Positions 1 to 9,194 of a stretch of DNA of 34,660 bases are shown here, piece by piece. The translations under genes were made by a program, and so were the position numbers. The DNA comes from Rhodoluna sp. Lineage in GTDB: Bacteria; Actinomycetota; Actinomycetes; Actinomycetales; Microbacteriaceae. The notes under the pieces are model-generated. The model ran no database searches, had not been told where the DNA came from, and saw only the letters and a list, made by a program, of their open reading frames with translations. How positions within the stretch are numbered: the first letter of the stretch is position 1; each line of letters starts with the position of its first letter. The stretch spans positions 1-34,660 of the forward strand of contig JAHEGM010000002.1 in the NCBI GenBank assembly GCA_024645105.1, given 5' to 3'.

Positions 1-45
1 GGGGTTGGTCTGAGCCAGAGCTAGGCGAACTTTCGGCATAACCAT

Positions 46-51
46 TAGCCT
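46..51 (+). promoter_or_regulatory. Putative -10 box of glnA2
   Basis: TAGCCT fits the actinobacterial TANNNT -10 pattern and would place a transcription start near base 58. A purine-rich Shine-Dalgarno (GAGAGG, 65-70) follows 8 nt before the glnA2 ATG, so this would be a normally led mRNA. No convincing -35 is visible. Confidence 0.4.
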
Positions 52-78
52 AGTAGGAGCAAGAGAGAGGATTTCCCG

Positions 79-1419
79 ATGGAAAGACAGCGCGATTTCG
101 TACTTCGCACAATTGAGGAGCGAGGCGTTAAGTTTGTGCGCCTTTGGTTCACCGACGTAGCAGGTACCTTGAAGTCTGTGGCCATCGCCCCAGCCGAGGT
201 TGAGGGCGCTTTTGCTGAGGGTTTGGGCTTTGATGGTTCTGCCATTGAAGGTCTGGCTCGCACCTATGAGGCCGATATGCTGGCTCAGCCAGACCCAAGC
301 ACGTTCCAAATTTTGCCATGGCGCGGAGAGATTGACCCTACCGCTCGCATGTTCTGCGACATTCAGACCCCTGATGGTCAGCCTGCCGCAGCGGATCCTC
401 GAAACGTACTGCGTCGTGCCCTTGCCAAGGCCTCTGATCGCGGATTCTCTTTCTACATTCACCCAGAAATTGAGTTTTATCTTCTAAAGTCAACCCAGCT
501 TGATGCCAAGGGGGAGCCGGTTCCAGTTGATAACGCCGGATACTTCGATAACGTGCCTGGAGGAACTGCCCACGACTTCCGTCGTCGCGCGGTATCGATG
601 CTTGAACAGTTGGGTATCTCTGTTGAATTTAGCCACCACGAAGGTGGACCTGGTCAGAATGAAATTGATTTGCGTTATGCCGATGCGCTGACGATGGCCG
701 ATAACATCATGACCTTCCGTACCGTTATTAAAGAAGTTGCAATTGAGCAGGGCGTGTATGCAACCTTCATGCCAAAGCCTTTCACTCAGCACCCTGGTTC
801 GGGAATGCACACCCACATGTCGCTCTTTGAGGGTGACACAAACGCTTTCTTTGATCCAAGCTCTCAGTACCACCTATCAAAGACCGCAAAGCACTTTATT
901 GCCGGTCTTTTGAAGCACGCTCCAGAAATCACTGCGGTAACCAACCAGTATGTGAACTCATACAAGCGCCTCTGGGGTGGCGGTGAAGCGCCAAGTTTTG
1001 TTTGCTGGGGTCACAACAACCGCTCGGCATTGATTCGCGTGCCACTTTATAAGCCAGACAAGGGAAACTCATCTCGAATTGAGTACCGCGCGATTGACTC
1101 TGCTGCGAACCCATATCTTGCCTACGCACTATTGCTAAATGCCGGACTCAAGGGAATTGAAGAAGAGTATCCGCTTCCTGCTGAAACGGAAGACAACGTT
1201 TGGTCTTTGAACGATGCCGAGCGTCGCGCCATGGGTATTCAGCCGCTACCTCAAAGCCTCGATCACGCAATCAGAAAACTTGAAGAGTCAGAACTTGTTG
1301 CCGAAACACTTGGCGAAGAAGTCTTCTCTTACGTTCTTGCTAATAAGCGTCGAGAGTGGAGCGATTACCGCGCTCAGGTAACTCCGTTTGAGTTGAAGCA
1401 AAACCTAGAAACTCTCTAG
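79..1419 (+). CDS. glnA2: Glutamine synthetase type I, GlnA2-like
   Basis: Glutamine synthetase makes glutamine from glutamate, ammonia and ATP in the cytoplasm, normally as a dodecamer. The 446-residue protein has the family landmarks: an N-terminal beta-grasp domain, FDGSAIEG near residue 52, and the ATP-binding stretch KPFTQHPGSGMHTHMS near 233-248. Where GSI-beta enzymes carry the adenylylated tyrosine (LYELP type), this protein reads NVWSLN, so it should not be controlled by GlnE adenylylation. Length and absence of that tyrosine match mycobacterial GlnA2. The start is supported by GAGAGG 8 nt upstream. It is followed 32 bp later by glnE and, convergently, by glnA1, the usual actinobacterial glnA2-glnE-glnA1 cluster. 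The exact role of GlnA2 (housekeeping or alternative gamma-glutamyl ligase) cannot be decided from sequence. Confidence 0.93.
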   Translation: MERQRDFVLRTIEERGVKFVRLWFTDVAGTLKSVAIAPAEVEGAFAEGLGFDGSAIEGLARTYEADMLAQPDPSTFQILPWRGEIDPTARMFCDIQTPDGQPAAADPRNVLRRALAKASDRGFSFYIHPEIEFYLLKSTQLDAKGEPVPVDNAGYFDNVPGGTAHDFRRRAVSMLEQLGISVEFSHHEGGPGQNEIDLRYADALTMADNIMTFRTVIKEVAIEQGVYATFMPKPFTQHPGSGMHTHMSLFEGDTNAFFDPSSQYHLSKTAKHFIAGLLKHAPEITAVTNQYVNSYKRLWGGGEAPSFVCWGHNNRSALIRVPLYKPDKGNSSRIEYRAIDSAANPYLAYALLLNAGLKGIEEEYPLPAETEDNVWSLNDAERRAMGIQPLPQSLDHAIRKLEESELVAETLGEEVFSYVLANKRREWSDYRAQVTPFELKQNLETL

Positions 1420-1451
1420 TCTCTGGATTTCTGTAGAAGGCGTGCGCCAAC

Positions 1452-4400
1452 ATGGCTAATGACCGTTCTTTGGGCTTATCTGAGCTAGCCAGATTTGGCT
1501 TTGTTGATCTAAGCGGCACCATGGCAAAACTTGATCAACTCGTTGCGCTAGTTGGAGATTCTGGCCGATCTGCTCTGGCCGCACTCGGTAGCGTTGCCGA
1601 CCCCGATCAAGCACTCGTGGCTTTGCTCAATCTGGCAACCGCGCATCCCGCCAAGGTAAAGACCCTTCTAAAAAAAGATGATTCTGCCAGGCGGCTCTGC
1701 AGTCTTTTAGGTGCTTCGACATCGCTCACCGATTTTCTGATGAGGCATCCGCAGCAACTCGAAGTCTTTGAAAAGTCTCAGCAGCTTCTGCCACCTGATG
1801 AATACAAGGCAAATCTGATTGCCAGTGTTCAGCCTCTTTTAATTCAAGGGTTTAATTCGCTCGAAGCTTGGAATGCTCTGCGCATCGCCTACCGCAGAGA
1901 GCTACTCAAGATAGCCGTTTTTGACTTGAACCAACCTGATGTCCAGGCTGGCCAGCCGCTGGTTGCGGCAGCTCTGGCAGACATTGCTGCTGCGGCTATT
2001 GAGGCAGGGCTGTTGGTTGCCAGGGCAGAGCTCAAGCTCAGTACAGAACACGGCGTGTATACCGCAGCAGAAGTTGATGCCACATTGCTTTCGGTAATTG
2101 CAATGGGAAAGTGTGGCGCCCGCGAACTCAACTACATTTCTGATGTTGATGTCATTTATGTGGGAGATTCGGCTTCGCCAGAACTTGATTCGCAGCGCGC
2201 AATCGAAATTGCAACCAGGCTTGCCACCAGGATGATGCGCGCCATGGATGGCACGGCCACTGAACCAATGCTTTGGCAGGTAGATCCAAACCTGAGGCCA
2301 GAGGGTAAATCAGGTGCTCTGGTTAGAACTCTGGAATCGCATGTTGCTTACTATGACCGCTGGGCTCAAAGCTGGGAGTTTCAGGCACTGCTAAAGGCAA
2401 GACCTTTGGCCGGCGATCAACAATTGGGTGAGCGATACGTAGCAGCGCTGGCACCTAAAGTGTGGACCTCCGCCGCAAGAGAAAATTTTGTTGAGTCTGT
2501 TCAAAAGATGCGTGAGCGAGTCACCGAGTTTATTCCGGCTAACGAGCTTGATCTTCAAATCAAACTAGGCCCTGGCGGATTGCGTGACATTGAATTTACT
2601 GTTCAATTGCTTCAGTTGGTTCACGGTCGCACCGATGAAACAGTTAGGCAACGAGACACAATCTCGGCTATTCAAGCCCTTGCTCTCGGCGGCTACATTG
2701 GCCGATCAGACGCAAACGAGTTTGCCTCGCACTACAGATTCCTTAGATTGCTAGAGCACCGCATTCAAATGTCAGAAATGCGTAGAACTCACTTGATGCC
2801 TACCTCAGACTCAAAGCGCCGTGCCTTGGCCAGGGCTGTAGACACCAAGCTATCTGCCGATGCACTCATTGAAAAATGGGAGAGCGTCAAAGTTGAAGTG
2901 CGTTCGCTTCATCAAAGAATCTTTTATCGTCCGTTGCTTTCAGCGGTTTCAAAACTTGGCGACGACAGCCTGTCGCTGAGCTCAGATCAGGTACGAGATC
3001 GCTTGCACGCAATTGGTTTTCAAGATCCAAAAGGTGCGCTTGATCAGATTGCTGCTTTGACCTCTGGGCTTTCGCGCAGAGCCGTGATTCAGAAGCAACT
3101 GTTACCAGTTCTATTGCAGTGGTTCTCAGAAGGCACTGATCCAGATTCCGCTTTGCTTGCGTTTAGAAGATTGAGTGAAGACCTTGGTGAATCGCACTGG
3201 TATTTGCGCATGCTTAGAGACTCCAGTGGTGCCGCAGAGCGAATGACCCAGGTACTTTCAAATAGCCGTCTTGCCACTAGCCTTTTTGAGCGAATCCCTG
3301 AGGCTGCGGCCTGGTTCGAAAAATCTGAGGATTTGATTCCCATGACCGCGGCCGAGCTTGCGGTTGAATTTGATGCAGTTATTTCTCGACACGAGGTTTC
3401 AGATAGCGCGGCCAATTCAATAAGAAATATCAGACGCCGAGAAACCCTAAGAATCGCTATGGGTGCAGTTCTCGGGGATCTGACCATCGCGCAGGTGTCG
3501 CAGGGATTGAGTGATCTAACCGCTTTATACCTTGGGGCCATGCTAGAAGTTGCCACCGATTTAAACGGTGCCGATATCGCAAGCACCAACGTTTCCGAAA
3601 TTCTTGATTTTGGAATCATTGCTATGGGTAGGTTTGGTGGCGAAGAGCTAGGTTTTGGCTCAGACGCAGATGTCATGTGCGTTTATAAAACTAAGCCGGG
3701 TGTTGAGGGCACAGTCGCCCAAAAAGTTGCCGAGCGAATCATCTCTGAACTAAAGCGACTCACCACAGATCAGGTCCTTGAATTTGAACTAGATCTTGAC
3801 CTCAGACCTGAGGGGAAGAACGGTCCGGTCGCTAGGTCAATTGAGTCTTACGCGGCTTACTACGAGAGGTGGTCAAACACCTGGGAGGCACAGGCACTAA
3901 CCCGTGCACGTCCTATTGCCGGTAGCGAAGAGCTCCGAAGCGAATTCTTGGAGCTCATTAATAAGTACCGCTACCCAAGTCAGATGTCCGAGAGTGCCGC
4001 GATGGAAATTCGCCGCATCAAGGCACGTGTTGAAACTGAGCGACTCCCACTTGGAGCAGATCCAAAGCGTCACCTGAAGCTTGGTCGTGGTTCGCTCAGC
4101 GATGTTGAGTGGCTAGTGCAACTGTTCCAAATGCAATTCGGTAGCGAACACCCGGCAATTAGAACCCCAAAAACGCTTGAGGCCCTTGACGCAATGGTGG
4201 TCGAAGGCTTGATCGCGGAACACGATGCGAGAGTGCTCAGCGAGGCCTGGCTGCTGGCATCAAGATTGCGATCCGCAAGTGTTCTGTGGGCCAATAAACG
4301 AATTGACGTCTTACCTACCGACCGCCGTCAACTTGAAGGCATGGCGCGCATTCTTGAGTACCCTCGAGGCAGCGCCACGGCCCTGGAAGACGACTATCTG

Positions 4401-4475
4401 GCTTTTACTCGCAGGGCACGTAGTGTTTATGAGCGCCTGTTCTATGGCGCCACAGAAGACAACAGATACGAATAA
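1452..4475 (+). CDS. glnE: Bifunctional glutamine synthetase adenylyltransferase/deadenylase
   Basis: GlnE adds AMP to, or removes it from, a conserved tyrosine of GlnA1 according to nitrogen status. The 1007-residue protein has the expected duplicated architecture: two nucleotidyltransferase domains, each followed by a helical regulatory domain. The first active-site motif is GKCGARELNYISDVDV near residues 218-233 and the second is GRFGGEELGFGSDADV near 726-741. Each has the paired Asp (SDVD, SDAD) that binds Mg2+. Full family length, no frameshift. The ATG is preceded by AGAAGG (1435-1440). It probably forms a transcript with glnA2 upstream and ends at a shared hairpin terminator facing glnA1. 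The target tyrosine is present in the neighbouring GlnA1 (Tyr402) and absent from GlnA2. Confidence 0.95.
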   Translation: MANDRSLGLSELARFGFVDLSGTMAKLDQLVALVGDSGRSALAALGSVADPDQALVALLNLATAHPAKVKTLLKKDDSARRLCSLLGASTSLTDFLMRHPQQLEVFEKSQQLLPPDEYKANLIASVQPLLIQGFNSLEAWNALRIAYRRELLKIAVFDLNQPDVQAGQPLVAAALADIAAAAIEAGLLVARAELKLSTEHGVYTAAEVDATLLSVIAMGKCGARELNYISDVDVIYVGDSASPELDSQRAIEIATRLATRMMRAMDGTATEPMLWQVDPNLRPEGKSGALVRTLESHVAYYDRWAQSWEFQALLKARPLAGDQQLGERYVAALAPKVWTSAARENFVESVQKMRERVTEFIPANELDLQIKLGPGGLRDIEFTVQLLQLVHGRTDETVRQRDTISAIQALALGGYIGRSDANEFASHYRFLRLLEHRIQMSEMRRTHLMPTSDSKRRALARAVDTKLSADALIEKWESVKVEVRSLHQRIFYRPLLSAVSKLGDDSLSLSSDQVRDRLHAIGFQDPKGALDQIAALTSGLSRRAVIQKQLLPVLLQWFSEGTDPDSALLAFRRLSEDLGESHWYLRMLRDSSGAAERMTQVLSNSRLATSLFERIPEAAAWFEKSEDLIPMTAAELAVEFDAVISRHEVSDSAANSIRNIRRRETLRIAMGAVLGDLTIAQVSQGLSDLTALYLGAMLEVATDLNGADIASTNVSEILDFGIIAMGRFGGEELGFGSDADVMCVYKTKPGVEGTVAQKVAERIISELKRLTTDQVLEFELDLDLRPEGKNGPVARSIESYAAYYERWSNTWEAQALTRARPIAGSEELRSEFLELINKYRYPSQMSESAAMEIRRIKARVETERLPLGADPKRHLKLGRGSLSDVEWLVQLFQMQFGSEHPAIRTPKTLEALDAMVVEGLIAEHDARVLSEAWLLASRLRSASVLWANKRIDVLPTDRRQLEGMARILEYPRGSATALEDDYLAFTRRARSVYERLFYGATEDNRYE

Positions 4476-4476
4476 A

Positions 4477-4508
4477 AAAAGGACCCCACCTTTCGGTGAG
4501 GTCCTTTT
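4477..4508. terminator. Bidirectional hairpin terminator between glnE and glnA1
   Basis: AAAAGGACCCCACC and GGTGAGGTCCTTTT form a 14-bp inverted repeat with one C-A mismatch around the loop TTTC. The + strand ends in a T tract and the - strand in an even longer one, so the hairpin can stop transcription from both convergent genes. It begins directly after the glnE stop codon. Confidence 0.85.
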
Positions 4509-4521
4509 CAATTCCGACGAT

Positions 4522-5946
4522 TTATACGCCGTAGTAAAGCTCGAACTCGTATGGGTGAGGACGAAGTGCAAGAGGCTTGATTTCCTTCTCGCGCTTGTAG
4601 TCAATCCATGTTTCGATTAGGTCCTTGGTGAACACGTCTCCCTGAAGTAGGTAGTCGTGGTCTGCCTCAAGAGCCTTCAAGCAGTCTTCAAGGTTGCCAG
4701 GAACCTGAGGAATAAGCTTTGCTTCCTCTGGTGGCAACTCGTAAAGGTCTTTGTCTACTGGCTCGTGTGGCTCGATGCGGTTCTTGATACCGTCAAGACC
4801 AGCCATCAACATTGCTGCGAAGGCTAGGTATGGGTTTGAAGATGCATCTGGCGCACGGAACTCAATGCGCTTTGCCTTAGGGTTTGTTCCGGTCATCGGG
4901 ATGCGGATTGCAGCCGAACGGTTACCAGCTGAGTAAACAAGGTTTACTGGCGCTTCGTAACCTGGAACCAAACGGTGGAAACTGTTTACTGTTGGGTTGG
5001 TGAATGCAAGCAGTGATGAAGCGTGCTTCAAAATTCCACCGATGTACCAGCGAGCGATGTCTGAAAGACCGCCGTAGCCTGATTCGTCGTAGAACAAAGG
5101 CTTGCCTTCTTTCCACAATGACATGTGTACGTGCATACCTGAGCCGTTGTCACCGAAAAGTGGCTTTGGCATGAAGGTTGCGGTCTTGCCCCAACGCTCA
5201 GCAACGTTCTTCACGATGTACTTGAACTTCAGAATGTCATCGGCTGATGAAAGCAGTGTGTCGAACTTGTAGTTGATCTCACCCTGACCCGCAGTTCCAA
5301 CTTCGTGGTGGCTGCGCTCAACCTCTAGGCCAACAGCAAGAAGCTCAGACACAATGTCGTCGCGCATGTCTGCGTGCTTATCGGTTGGGGTTACCGGGAA
5401 GTATCCACCCTTATAAGGAGTCTTGTTGGCTAGGTTTCCGCCCATTTCTTCGCGGCCTGAGTTCCAAGCTGCTTCATCTGAATCAATGAAGTGCATTGAA
5501 CCGTTCTGCTTGTACTCGTAGCGAACGTCGTCGAAGATGAAGAATTCTGCTTCCGGAGCAAAGAACGCGGTGTCGGCGATACCGGTTGTTGCGAGGTATG
5601 CCTGAGCCTTCTTCGCGGTCTGACGTGGGTCGCGACCATAGATCTCTCCGTTGCGTGGGTTGTATACGTCAAACACCATGCAAAGGGTCTTCTGAACGCG
5701 GAATGCGTCAATGTATGCGGTGGTCACATCAGGAATCAACTGCATGTCTGATTCGTTAATTGATGCGAATCCACGGATTGATGAACCGTCAAACAGCTGG
5801 CCGTCAACGAAGAACTGCTCGTCGATTTGCTGTGCTGGAAGGTTGAAGTGCTGCTGCACACCAGGTAGGTCTGTGAATCGAACGTCAAGGAACTTTACGT
5901 CGTTGTCCTTGATGTACTTGACAACCTCTGAGGCGGTCTTGAACAT
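4522..5946 (-). CDS. glnA: Glutamine synthetase type I-beta, main assimilatory enzyme
   Basis: This is the major ammonium-assimilating glutamine synthetase (GlnA1). The 474 residues match the GSI-beta family length. Visible landmarks are FDGSSIRGF near residue 53, the ATP-site stretch [16 protein letters not shown], and NRSAAIRIP near the active site. DLYELPPEE contains the adenylylation tyrosine (Tyr402), making this the substrate of the adjacent GlnE. The ATG is preceded by GAAGGGAAA on the coding strand. A candidate promoter lies about 70 bp upstream, so the mRNA should have a leader. It is transcribed convergently to glnE, with a shared terminator. Confidence 0.97.
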   Translation of the reverse strand: MFKTASEVVKYIKDNDVKFLDVRFTDLPGVQQHFNLPAQQIDEQFFVDGQLFDGSSIRGFASINESDMQLIPDVTTAYIDAFRVQKTLCMVFDVYNPRNGEIYGRDPRQTAKKAQAYLATTGIADTAFFAPEAEFFIFDDVRYEYKQNGSMHFIDSDEAAWNSGREEMGGNLANKTPYKGGYFPVTPTDKHADMRDDIVSELLAVGLEVERSHHEVGTAGQGEINYKFDTLLSSADDILKFKYIVKNVAERWGKTATFMPKPLFGDNGSGMHVHMSLWKEGKPLFYDESGYGGLSDIARWYIGGILKHASSLLAFTNPTVNSFHRLVPGYEAPVNLVYSAGNRSAAIRIPMTGTNPKAKRIEFRAPDASSNPYLAFAAMLMAGLDGIKNRIEPHEPVDKDLYELPPEEAKLIPQVPGNLEDCLKALEADHDYLLQGDVFTKDLIETWIDYKREKEIKPLALRPHPYEFELYYGV

Positions 5947-6016
5947 AGAGAGATTTCCCTTCGAAGGTGAATTGGGGAGCCTGGCGCGTCTTTAAGCCAT
6001 CACCTGAAGTTTACCG

Positions 6017-6045
6017 AGGCTATTGGGTCAGGATTGTTCAGTTAA
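6017..6045 (-). promoter_or_regulatory. Putative glnA1 promoter
   Basis: On the minus strand TTAACT (-35, 6045-6040) and TAGCCT (-10, 6022-6017) are separated by 17 bp. A leader of roughly 65 nt with a Shine-Dalgarno would follow before glnA. No nitrogen-regulator operator was confidently identified. Confidence 0.45.
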
Positions 6046-6072
6046 TGTTTCGGCAATGTAAAAACTTTGATT

Positions 6073-6078
6073 TAGGCT
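6073..6078 (+). promoter_or_regulatory. -10 box for leaderless RDD-family gene
   Basis: TAGGCT lies exactly 6 nt before the ATG at 6085, and no Shine-Dalgarno is present. Transcription would start at or next to the initiation codon, giving a leaderless mRNA. No clear -35. Confidence 0.6.
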
Positions 6079-6084
6079 CGAATT

Positions 6085-6477
6085 ATGACTGAAACGGCTA
6101 ATTGGGCAGGCAAAAGACTGGGCCTACCAGAGGATGGACCAGGCTCTTTGGCCAAGATGGGGCGACGCTCGCTGGCCCTAGCGCTGGACTGGGCAATAGC
6201 CCTTATGGTGTCTGGTGCTTTTTTTGGCGGCGATAACACCGCAACGCTAAGTTTCTTCATGTTGGAGCAGTGGCTGCTGGTGGCAACTTTGGGAAACAGT
6301 TTTGGCCACCTAGTTGCCGGCATCAAAGTTCAAAAACTTGACGGTAGCCACGTGGGGATTGTCTCATCACTCGTGCGCATCGGTTTAATTTTGCTCGTAA
6401 TTCCGGCAGTGATTTGGGATGCCGATAATCGTGGCCTGCACGACAAGGCCGCCAAGACAATTTTGGTGCGTCGCTAA
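6085..6477 (+). CDS. RDD-family membrane protein
   Basis: A small inner-membrane protein of 130 residues of the RDD family. Function is not established for this subgroup. There are hydrophobic segments near residues 29-47, 55-72 and 95-112. The Arg-rich start of the first segment (GRRSLALALDW, with an Asp inside the helix) and the Arg/Asp near the end (DADNRGLHDKAAKT) are typical of RDD proteins. The gene is divergent from glnA1 and convergent with the DUF4191 gene, its stop lying 1 bp from that gene's stop. RDD and DUF4191 genes near glnA and lipA are common neighbours in actinobacteria. The start is set by a -10 hexamer 6 nt upstream, suggesting leaderless translation. Confidence 0.85.
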   Translation: MTETANWAGKRLGLPEDGPGSLAKMGRRSLALALDWAIALMVSGAFFGGDNTATLSFFMLEQWLLVATLGNSFGHLVAGIKVQKLDGSHVGIVSSLVRIGLILLVIPAVIWDADNRGLHDKAAKTILVRR

Positions 6478-6478
6478 T

Positions 6479-7192
6479 TTAGCCGCGGCGCATCTTGCCA
6501 AGCTTGGTTGGGTCAATTCCCTTTGGAATCGGAATATTCATCCCCAAAGACTCAAGGCGCTTTGCAACCACAGAGATTTCTCCGCGACTCATTGACTTCT
6601 TCATTTTGTAGAGAGTCTTTGAAAGATCTGGCAGGGCAGTAGCTTCTGCGTCGTTAGTGACATAAACAAACTCAATCGGAGCACCAGGTGCAACGCGGCT
6701 AACCTTGCGACGTTCGTCTTCAAGAAGGACTTTCACGCGTGAGCGGGTGCCCTCACCAACCAGCACAACCCCTGCAGGTCCAATTGCTCGGTAGACGGCA
6801 TCCTGCGTTCTAGGGTTCACAGCAACTGGCATTTCAGCTGCGCGCCAACCTTTTCTAATGTTTGCAAGCACTGCGCCAACTGCACCCATTTGACCGGCGA
6901 TGCGTGAATAAGCAGCACGTTCTGCTTTGCGACCCATGACCACCATTGCTGCAATGAGGCCAAACATAGCGCCCATGATGATGAACACCACAAGGTTGAC
7001 TACATTTCCTGGGAAGACAGCCACGTTGAAGGCGGTAAACGCGCCAAGCACCAAAGTGAAAGCCAAAGCTGCCCAAAGCACTGATGTCTTGTCTTGCTGG
7101 GCAGTCATTTTATAGACGGTCCACATTTGTGAAATCTGACCCGGGGCTTTGTTTGCCTTGTTCTTCTTTGCGCTCTTGTTGTCTTTAGCCAT
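6479..7192 (-). CDS. DUF4191 membrane protein
   Basis: A 237-residue actinobacterial protein that I match to DUF4191 by its two adjacent membrane helices (about residues 38-60 and 64-86), basic N-terminus (KSAKKNKANK) and position next to lipA. After the helices comes a soluble, positively charged domain of about 150 residues. No catalytic motif is recognisable and the function is unknown. It follows lipA after a 23-bp gap that holds its own TAGGCT -10 box exactly 6 nt before the ATG, so it can be transcribed separately from the lipB-lipA operon. Confidence 0.85.
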   Translation of the reverse strand: MAKDNKSAKKNKANKAPGQISQMWTVYKMTAQQDKTSVLWAALAFTLVLGAFTAFNVAVFPGNVVNLVVFIIMGAMFGLIAAMVVMGRKAERAAYSRIAGQMGAVGAVLANIRKGWRAAEMPVAVNPRTQDAVYRAIGPAGVVLVGEGTRSRVKVLLEDERRKVSRVAPGAPIEFVYVTNDAEATALPDLSKTLYKMKKSMSRGEISVVAKRLESLGMNIPIPKGIDPTKLGKMRRG

Positions 7193-7198
7193 TTGTAA

Positions 7199-7204
7199 AG
7201 CCTA
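7199..7204 (-). promoter_or_regulatory. -10 box for leaderless DUF4191 gene
   Basis: The minus strand reads TAGGCT, then 6 nt (ttacaa), then ATG. It sits in the short gap after lipA. The hexamer is identical to the one upstream of the convergent RDD gene. Confidence 0.55.
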
Positions 7205-7215
7205 TCTGTTTCGAA

Positions 7216-8229
7216 CTAGTGAACCGCTTGACCAAAGCCATCGCGTGCCGCGGCATCGGCAAGGTGCTGCAGATCGGCCGGAATTTCTAAGCCCTTTTTC
7301 TGCATTGAGCTTGCCCAGAGTCGCCCTGCTCGGTATGAGCTTCTCACCAGTGGACCAGATAGCACTCCAAGGAATCCAATTTCTTGGGCTTCCTCAGCCA
7401 TCTCGGCAAACTCGGTTGGTTTTACCCACCTTGTGACCGGGTGGTGCTTTGGGGTTGGTCGAAGATACTGAGTAATGGTCAAAATGTCAGTCCCGGCATC
7501 AAATAGATCCTGCATGGCTTGTGAAATCTCTTCGCGGGTTTCACCCATGCCCAAAATCAAGTTTGACTTTGTGACCAGCCCGGCGTCGCGAGCCTGGGTG
7601 AGAACATTTAGCGAGCGGTCGTAGCGGAAAGCCGGGCGAATTTCCTTGAAGATTCTAGGAACGGTTTCAACGTTGTGAGCAAACACCTCTGGTTTTGCAT
7701 CGAACACTTTCTGAAGCAGCTCAGGCTTTCCAGAAAAGTCGGGAACCAAGATCTCTACTCCGGTACCAGGGGACTGTTGGTGAATCTGCCTAATGGTCTC
7801 GGCATAGAGCCAAGCGCCCTCGTCTTCAAGGTCGTCTCTGGCAACACCAGTCACCGTTGCGTAGCGAAGCTCCATGCGCTTCACCGAGTCGCCCACGCGG
7901 CGCGGTTCATCAGCATCAAACGCATCTGGCTTGCCTGTATCAATCTGGCAGAAGTCACATCTTCTTGTGCATTGAGAGCCACCAATCAAGAAGGTAGCTT
8001 CGCGATCTTCCCAACATTCAAAAATGTTTGGGCAGCCGGCCTCTTGGCAAACCGTGTGCAGGTTTTCACCCTTGACCAAAGCCTGTAGGGCTTGGTACTC
8101 AGGACCCATCTTTGCCGTGGTTTTGATCCAGTCGGGCTTTTTCTCAATTGGCACAGAACTATTTCTGGCCTCGATGCGCAAAAGTTTGCGCTCGGGCTTT
8201 TGTGGAGCTTCGTTAGTTTCTATTGTCAA
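7216..8229 (-). CDS. lipA: Lipoyl synthase (radical SAM)
   Basis: LipA inserts two sulfurs into protein-bound octanoyl groups to make lipoyl cofactor. It uses a radical-SAM [4Fe-4S] cluster and a sacrificial auxiliary cluster. Both cysteine sets are present: C61, C66, C72 for the auxiliary cluster ([12 protein letters not shown]) and C87, C91, C94 for the SAM cluster (CTRRCDFC). The C-terminal RSSY motif (VRSSYRAG), whose serine ligates the auxiliary cluster, is intact. Length of 337 residues is normal. The start codon is TTG, overlapping the lipB TGA stop as TTGA, which implies translational coupling. An AAGG lies a few bases upstream. Its substrate in this neighbourhood is the lipoyl domain of SucB. 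Confidence 0.97.
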   Translation of the reverse strand: MTIETNEAPQKPERKLLRIEARNSSVPIEKKPDWIKTTAKMGPEYQALQALVKGENLHTVCQEAGCPNIFECWEDREATFLIGGSQCTRRCDFCQIDTGKPDAFDADEPRRVGDSVKRMELRYATVTGVARDDLEDEGAWLYAETIRQIHQQSPGTGVEILVPDFSGKPELLQKVFDAKPEVFAHNVETVPRIFKEIRPAFRYDRSLNVLTQARDAGLVTKSNLILGMGETREEISQAMQDLFDAGTDILTITQYLRPTPKHHPVTRWVKPTEFAEMAEEAQEIGFLGVLSGPLVRSSYRAGRLWASSMQKKGLEIPADLQHLADAAARDGFGQAVH

Positions 8230-8861
8230 AGCGCAACCTTGCCAATCTGAGTTAAGTGTTTCTGAACCACCTCGGCGGCCATTGCGGGTGTTATTTCTCT
8301 GCCTAGTAATTGAGTCAGAGTGCTGGTTTTTGCATCACGAATTCCGCACGCAATGATCGTTTCGTAAGGTTCAAGTGAATTATTGCAGTTCAAGGCAAAG
8401 CCATGCATTGTGGTGTGTTCGGCAACCCTGATGCCGATGGCGGCAACCTTTACATGAGTGTCGCCAATCGGGGCCCAAACGCCACTGCGGCCCTCTACTC
8501 TTTGAGTTTCGAGCCCAAACTCGGCAATTGAATCAATTAGAACCTGTTCTAGCCAGCGCACATAACCAACCACATCAATTGGCTGGGGTAGTTTCATGAT
8601 TGGATACCCAACAAGCTGCCCAGGCCCGTGCCAGGTGATTTTTCCACCTCGGTCGACATCTATAACGGGAGTGCCGTCTGTAGGTCTTTCCGAGTCTTCT
8701 GTGCGTTTTCCGGCGGTAAATACGCTGCTGTGCTCCAAAAGAAGCACTGTGTCGGGGCGCTTGCCCGAGGCAACTTCTGCGTGCACTTCGCGCTGCATGG
8801 CCCAGCCCTGCTCATACCCAATAAAGTCAGGGGCTAAGCCGGCAATCAGGAAGTCGGGCAT
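8226..8861 (-). CDS. lipB: Lipoyl(octanoyl) transferase
   Basis: LipB moves octanoate from acyl carrier protein to the lipoyl-domain lysine of E2 and GcvH proteins, the step before LipA. The 211 residues include [12 protein letters not shown] near residues 71-82. The catalytic pair is Lys138 (in HVKVAAIG) and Cys172 (in ACGI), 34 residues apart as in characterised LipB enzymes. First gene of the lipB-lipA operon. The ATG at 8861 lies exactly 6 nt behind TAGAAT on the minus strand and has no Shine-Dalgarno, so the operon mRNA is probably leaderless. Confidence 0.95.
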   Translation of the reverse strand: MPDFLIAGLAPDFIGYEQGWAMQREVHAEVASGKRPDTVLLLEHSSVFTAGKRTEDSERPTDGTPVIDVDRGGKITWHGPGQLVGYPIMKLPQPIDVVGYVRWLEQVLIDSIAEFGLETQRVEGRSGVWAPIGDTHVKVAAIGIRVAEHTTMHGFALNCNNSLEPYETIIACGIRDAKTSTLTQLLGREITPAMAAEVVQKHLTQIGKVAL

Positions 8862-9194
8862 TGGTCAATTCTAAGTTGGATTACGGTTATCAACAGACTC
8901 GCACCACAATAAATTTCCCTCAGACGCTTTCGACATGCTTGGGTTGTGTTCAGGCCAAATATCAGGGGAGTGCCAAGGTCAAATCTGCGACCAAGTCTGC
9001 GCGGCTGGCTCACTGCAGATCAGCCTGGCAACCTGGTCCTGTATCGCCCACCGTGGCGCAAGTCATGGGTTCAAAAAATTTATGGTGAATCAGATTCAAC
9101 TCCGCTGCTGTCCAGGTCAGGCGTTGTCCACGTGCTAACCAAAAGTGATCGCAACCAGAGACTGAGCCCCCAAAGGCTGAAGCCAGGAAAACAT
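8862..9194. other. 333-bp region without a confident gene
   Basis: Apart from the lipB promoter at its left edge I see no supported gene here. The frame of the downstream hypothetical gene stays open back to a GTG at 8946, but the extra residues look unlike a conserved N-terminus. Short complementary segments exist (GGTC..GACC near 8979; GGCTG..CAGCC near 9003-9025), but no tRNA or known RNA family is recognisable. Confidence 0.4.
8868..8873 (-). promoter_or_regulatory. -10 box of the lipB-lipA operon
   Basis: TAGAAT on the minus strand, followed by 6 nt (tgacca) and the lipB ATG. This is the best match to the -10 consensus among the leaderless starts in the window. Confidence 0.6.

Noticed and set aside
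3089-3676. 195-codon open frame antisense to glnE
   Set aside because: It lies wholly within a conserved gene, is Ser/Ala-rich and shows no domain.
9065-9080. tRNA T-loop-like GGGTTCAAAA
   Set aside because: No matching acceptor stem, anticodon arm or T-stem pairing could be found on either side.
8946-9194. Longer form of the orphan gene starting at GTG 8946
   Set aside because: The extra residues show no recognisable N-terminal pattern, while TTG 9195 has a Shine-Dalgarno and gives a normal anchor sequence. Kept as an open alternative in the findings.
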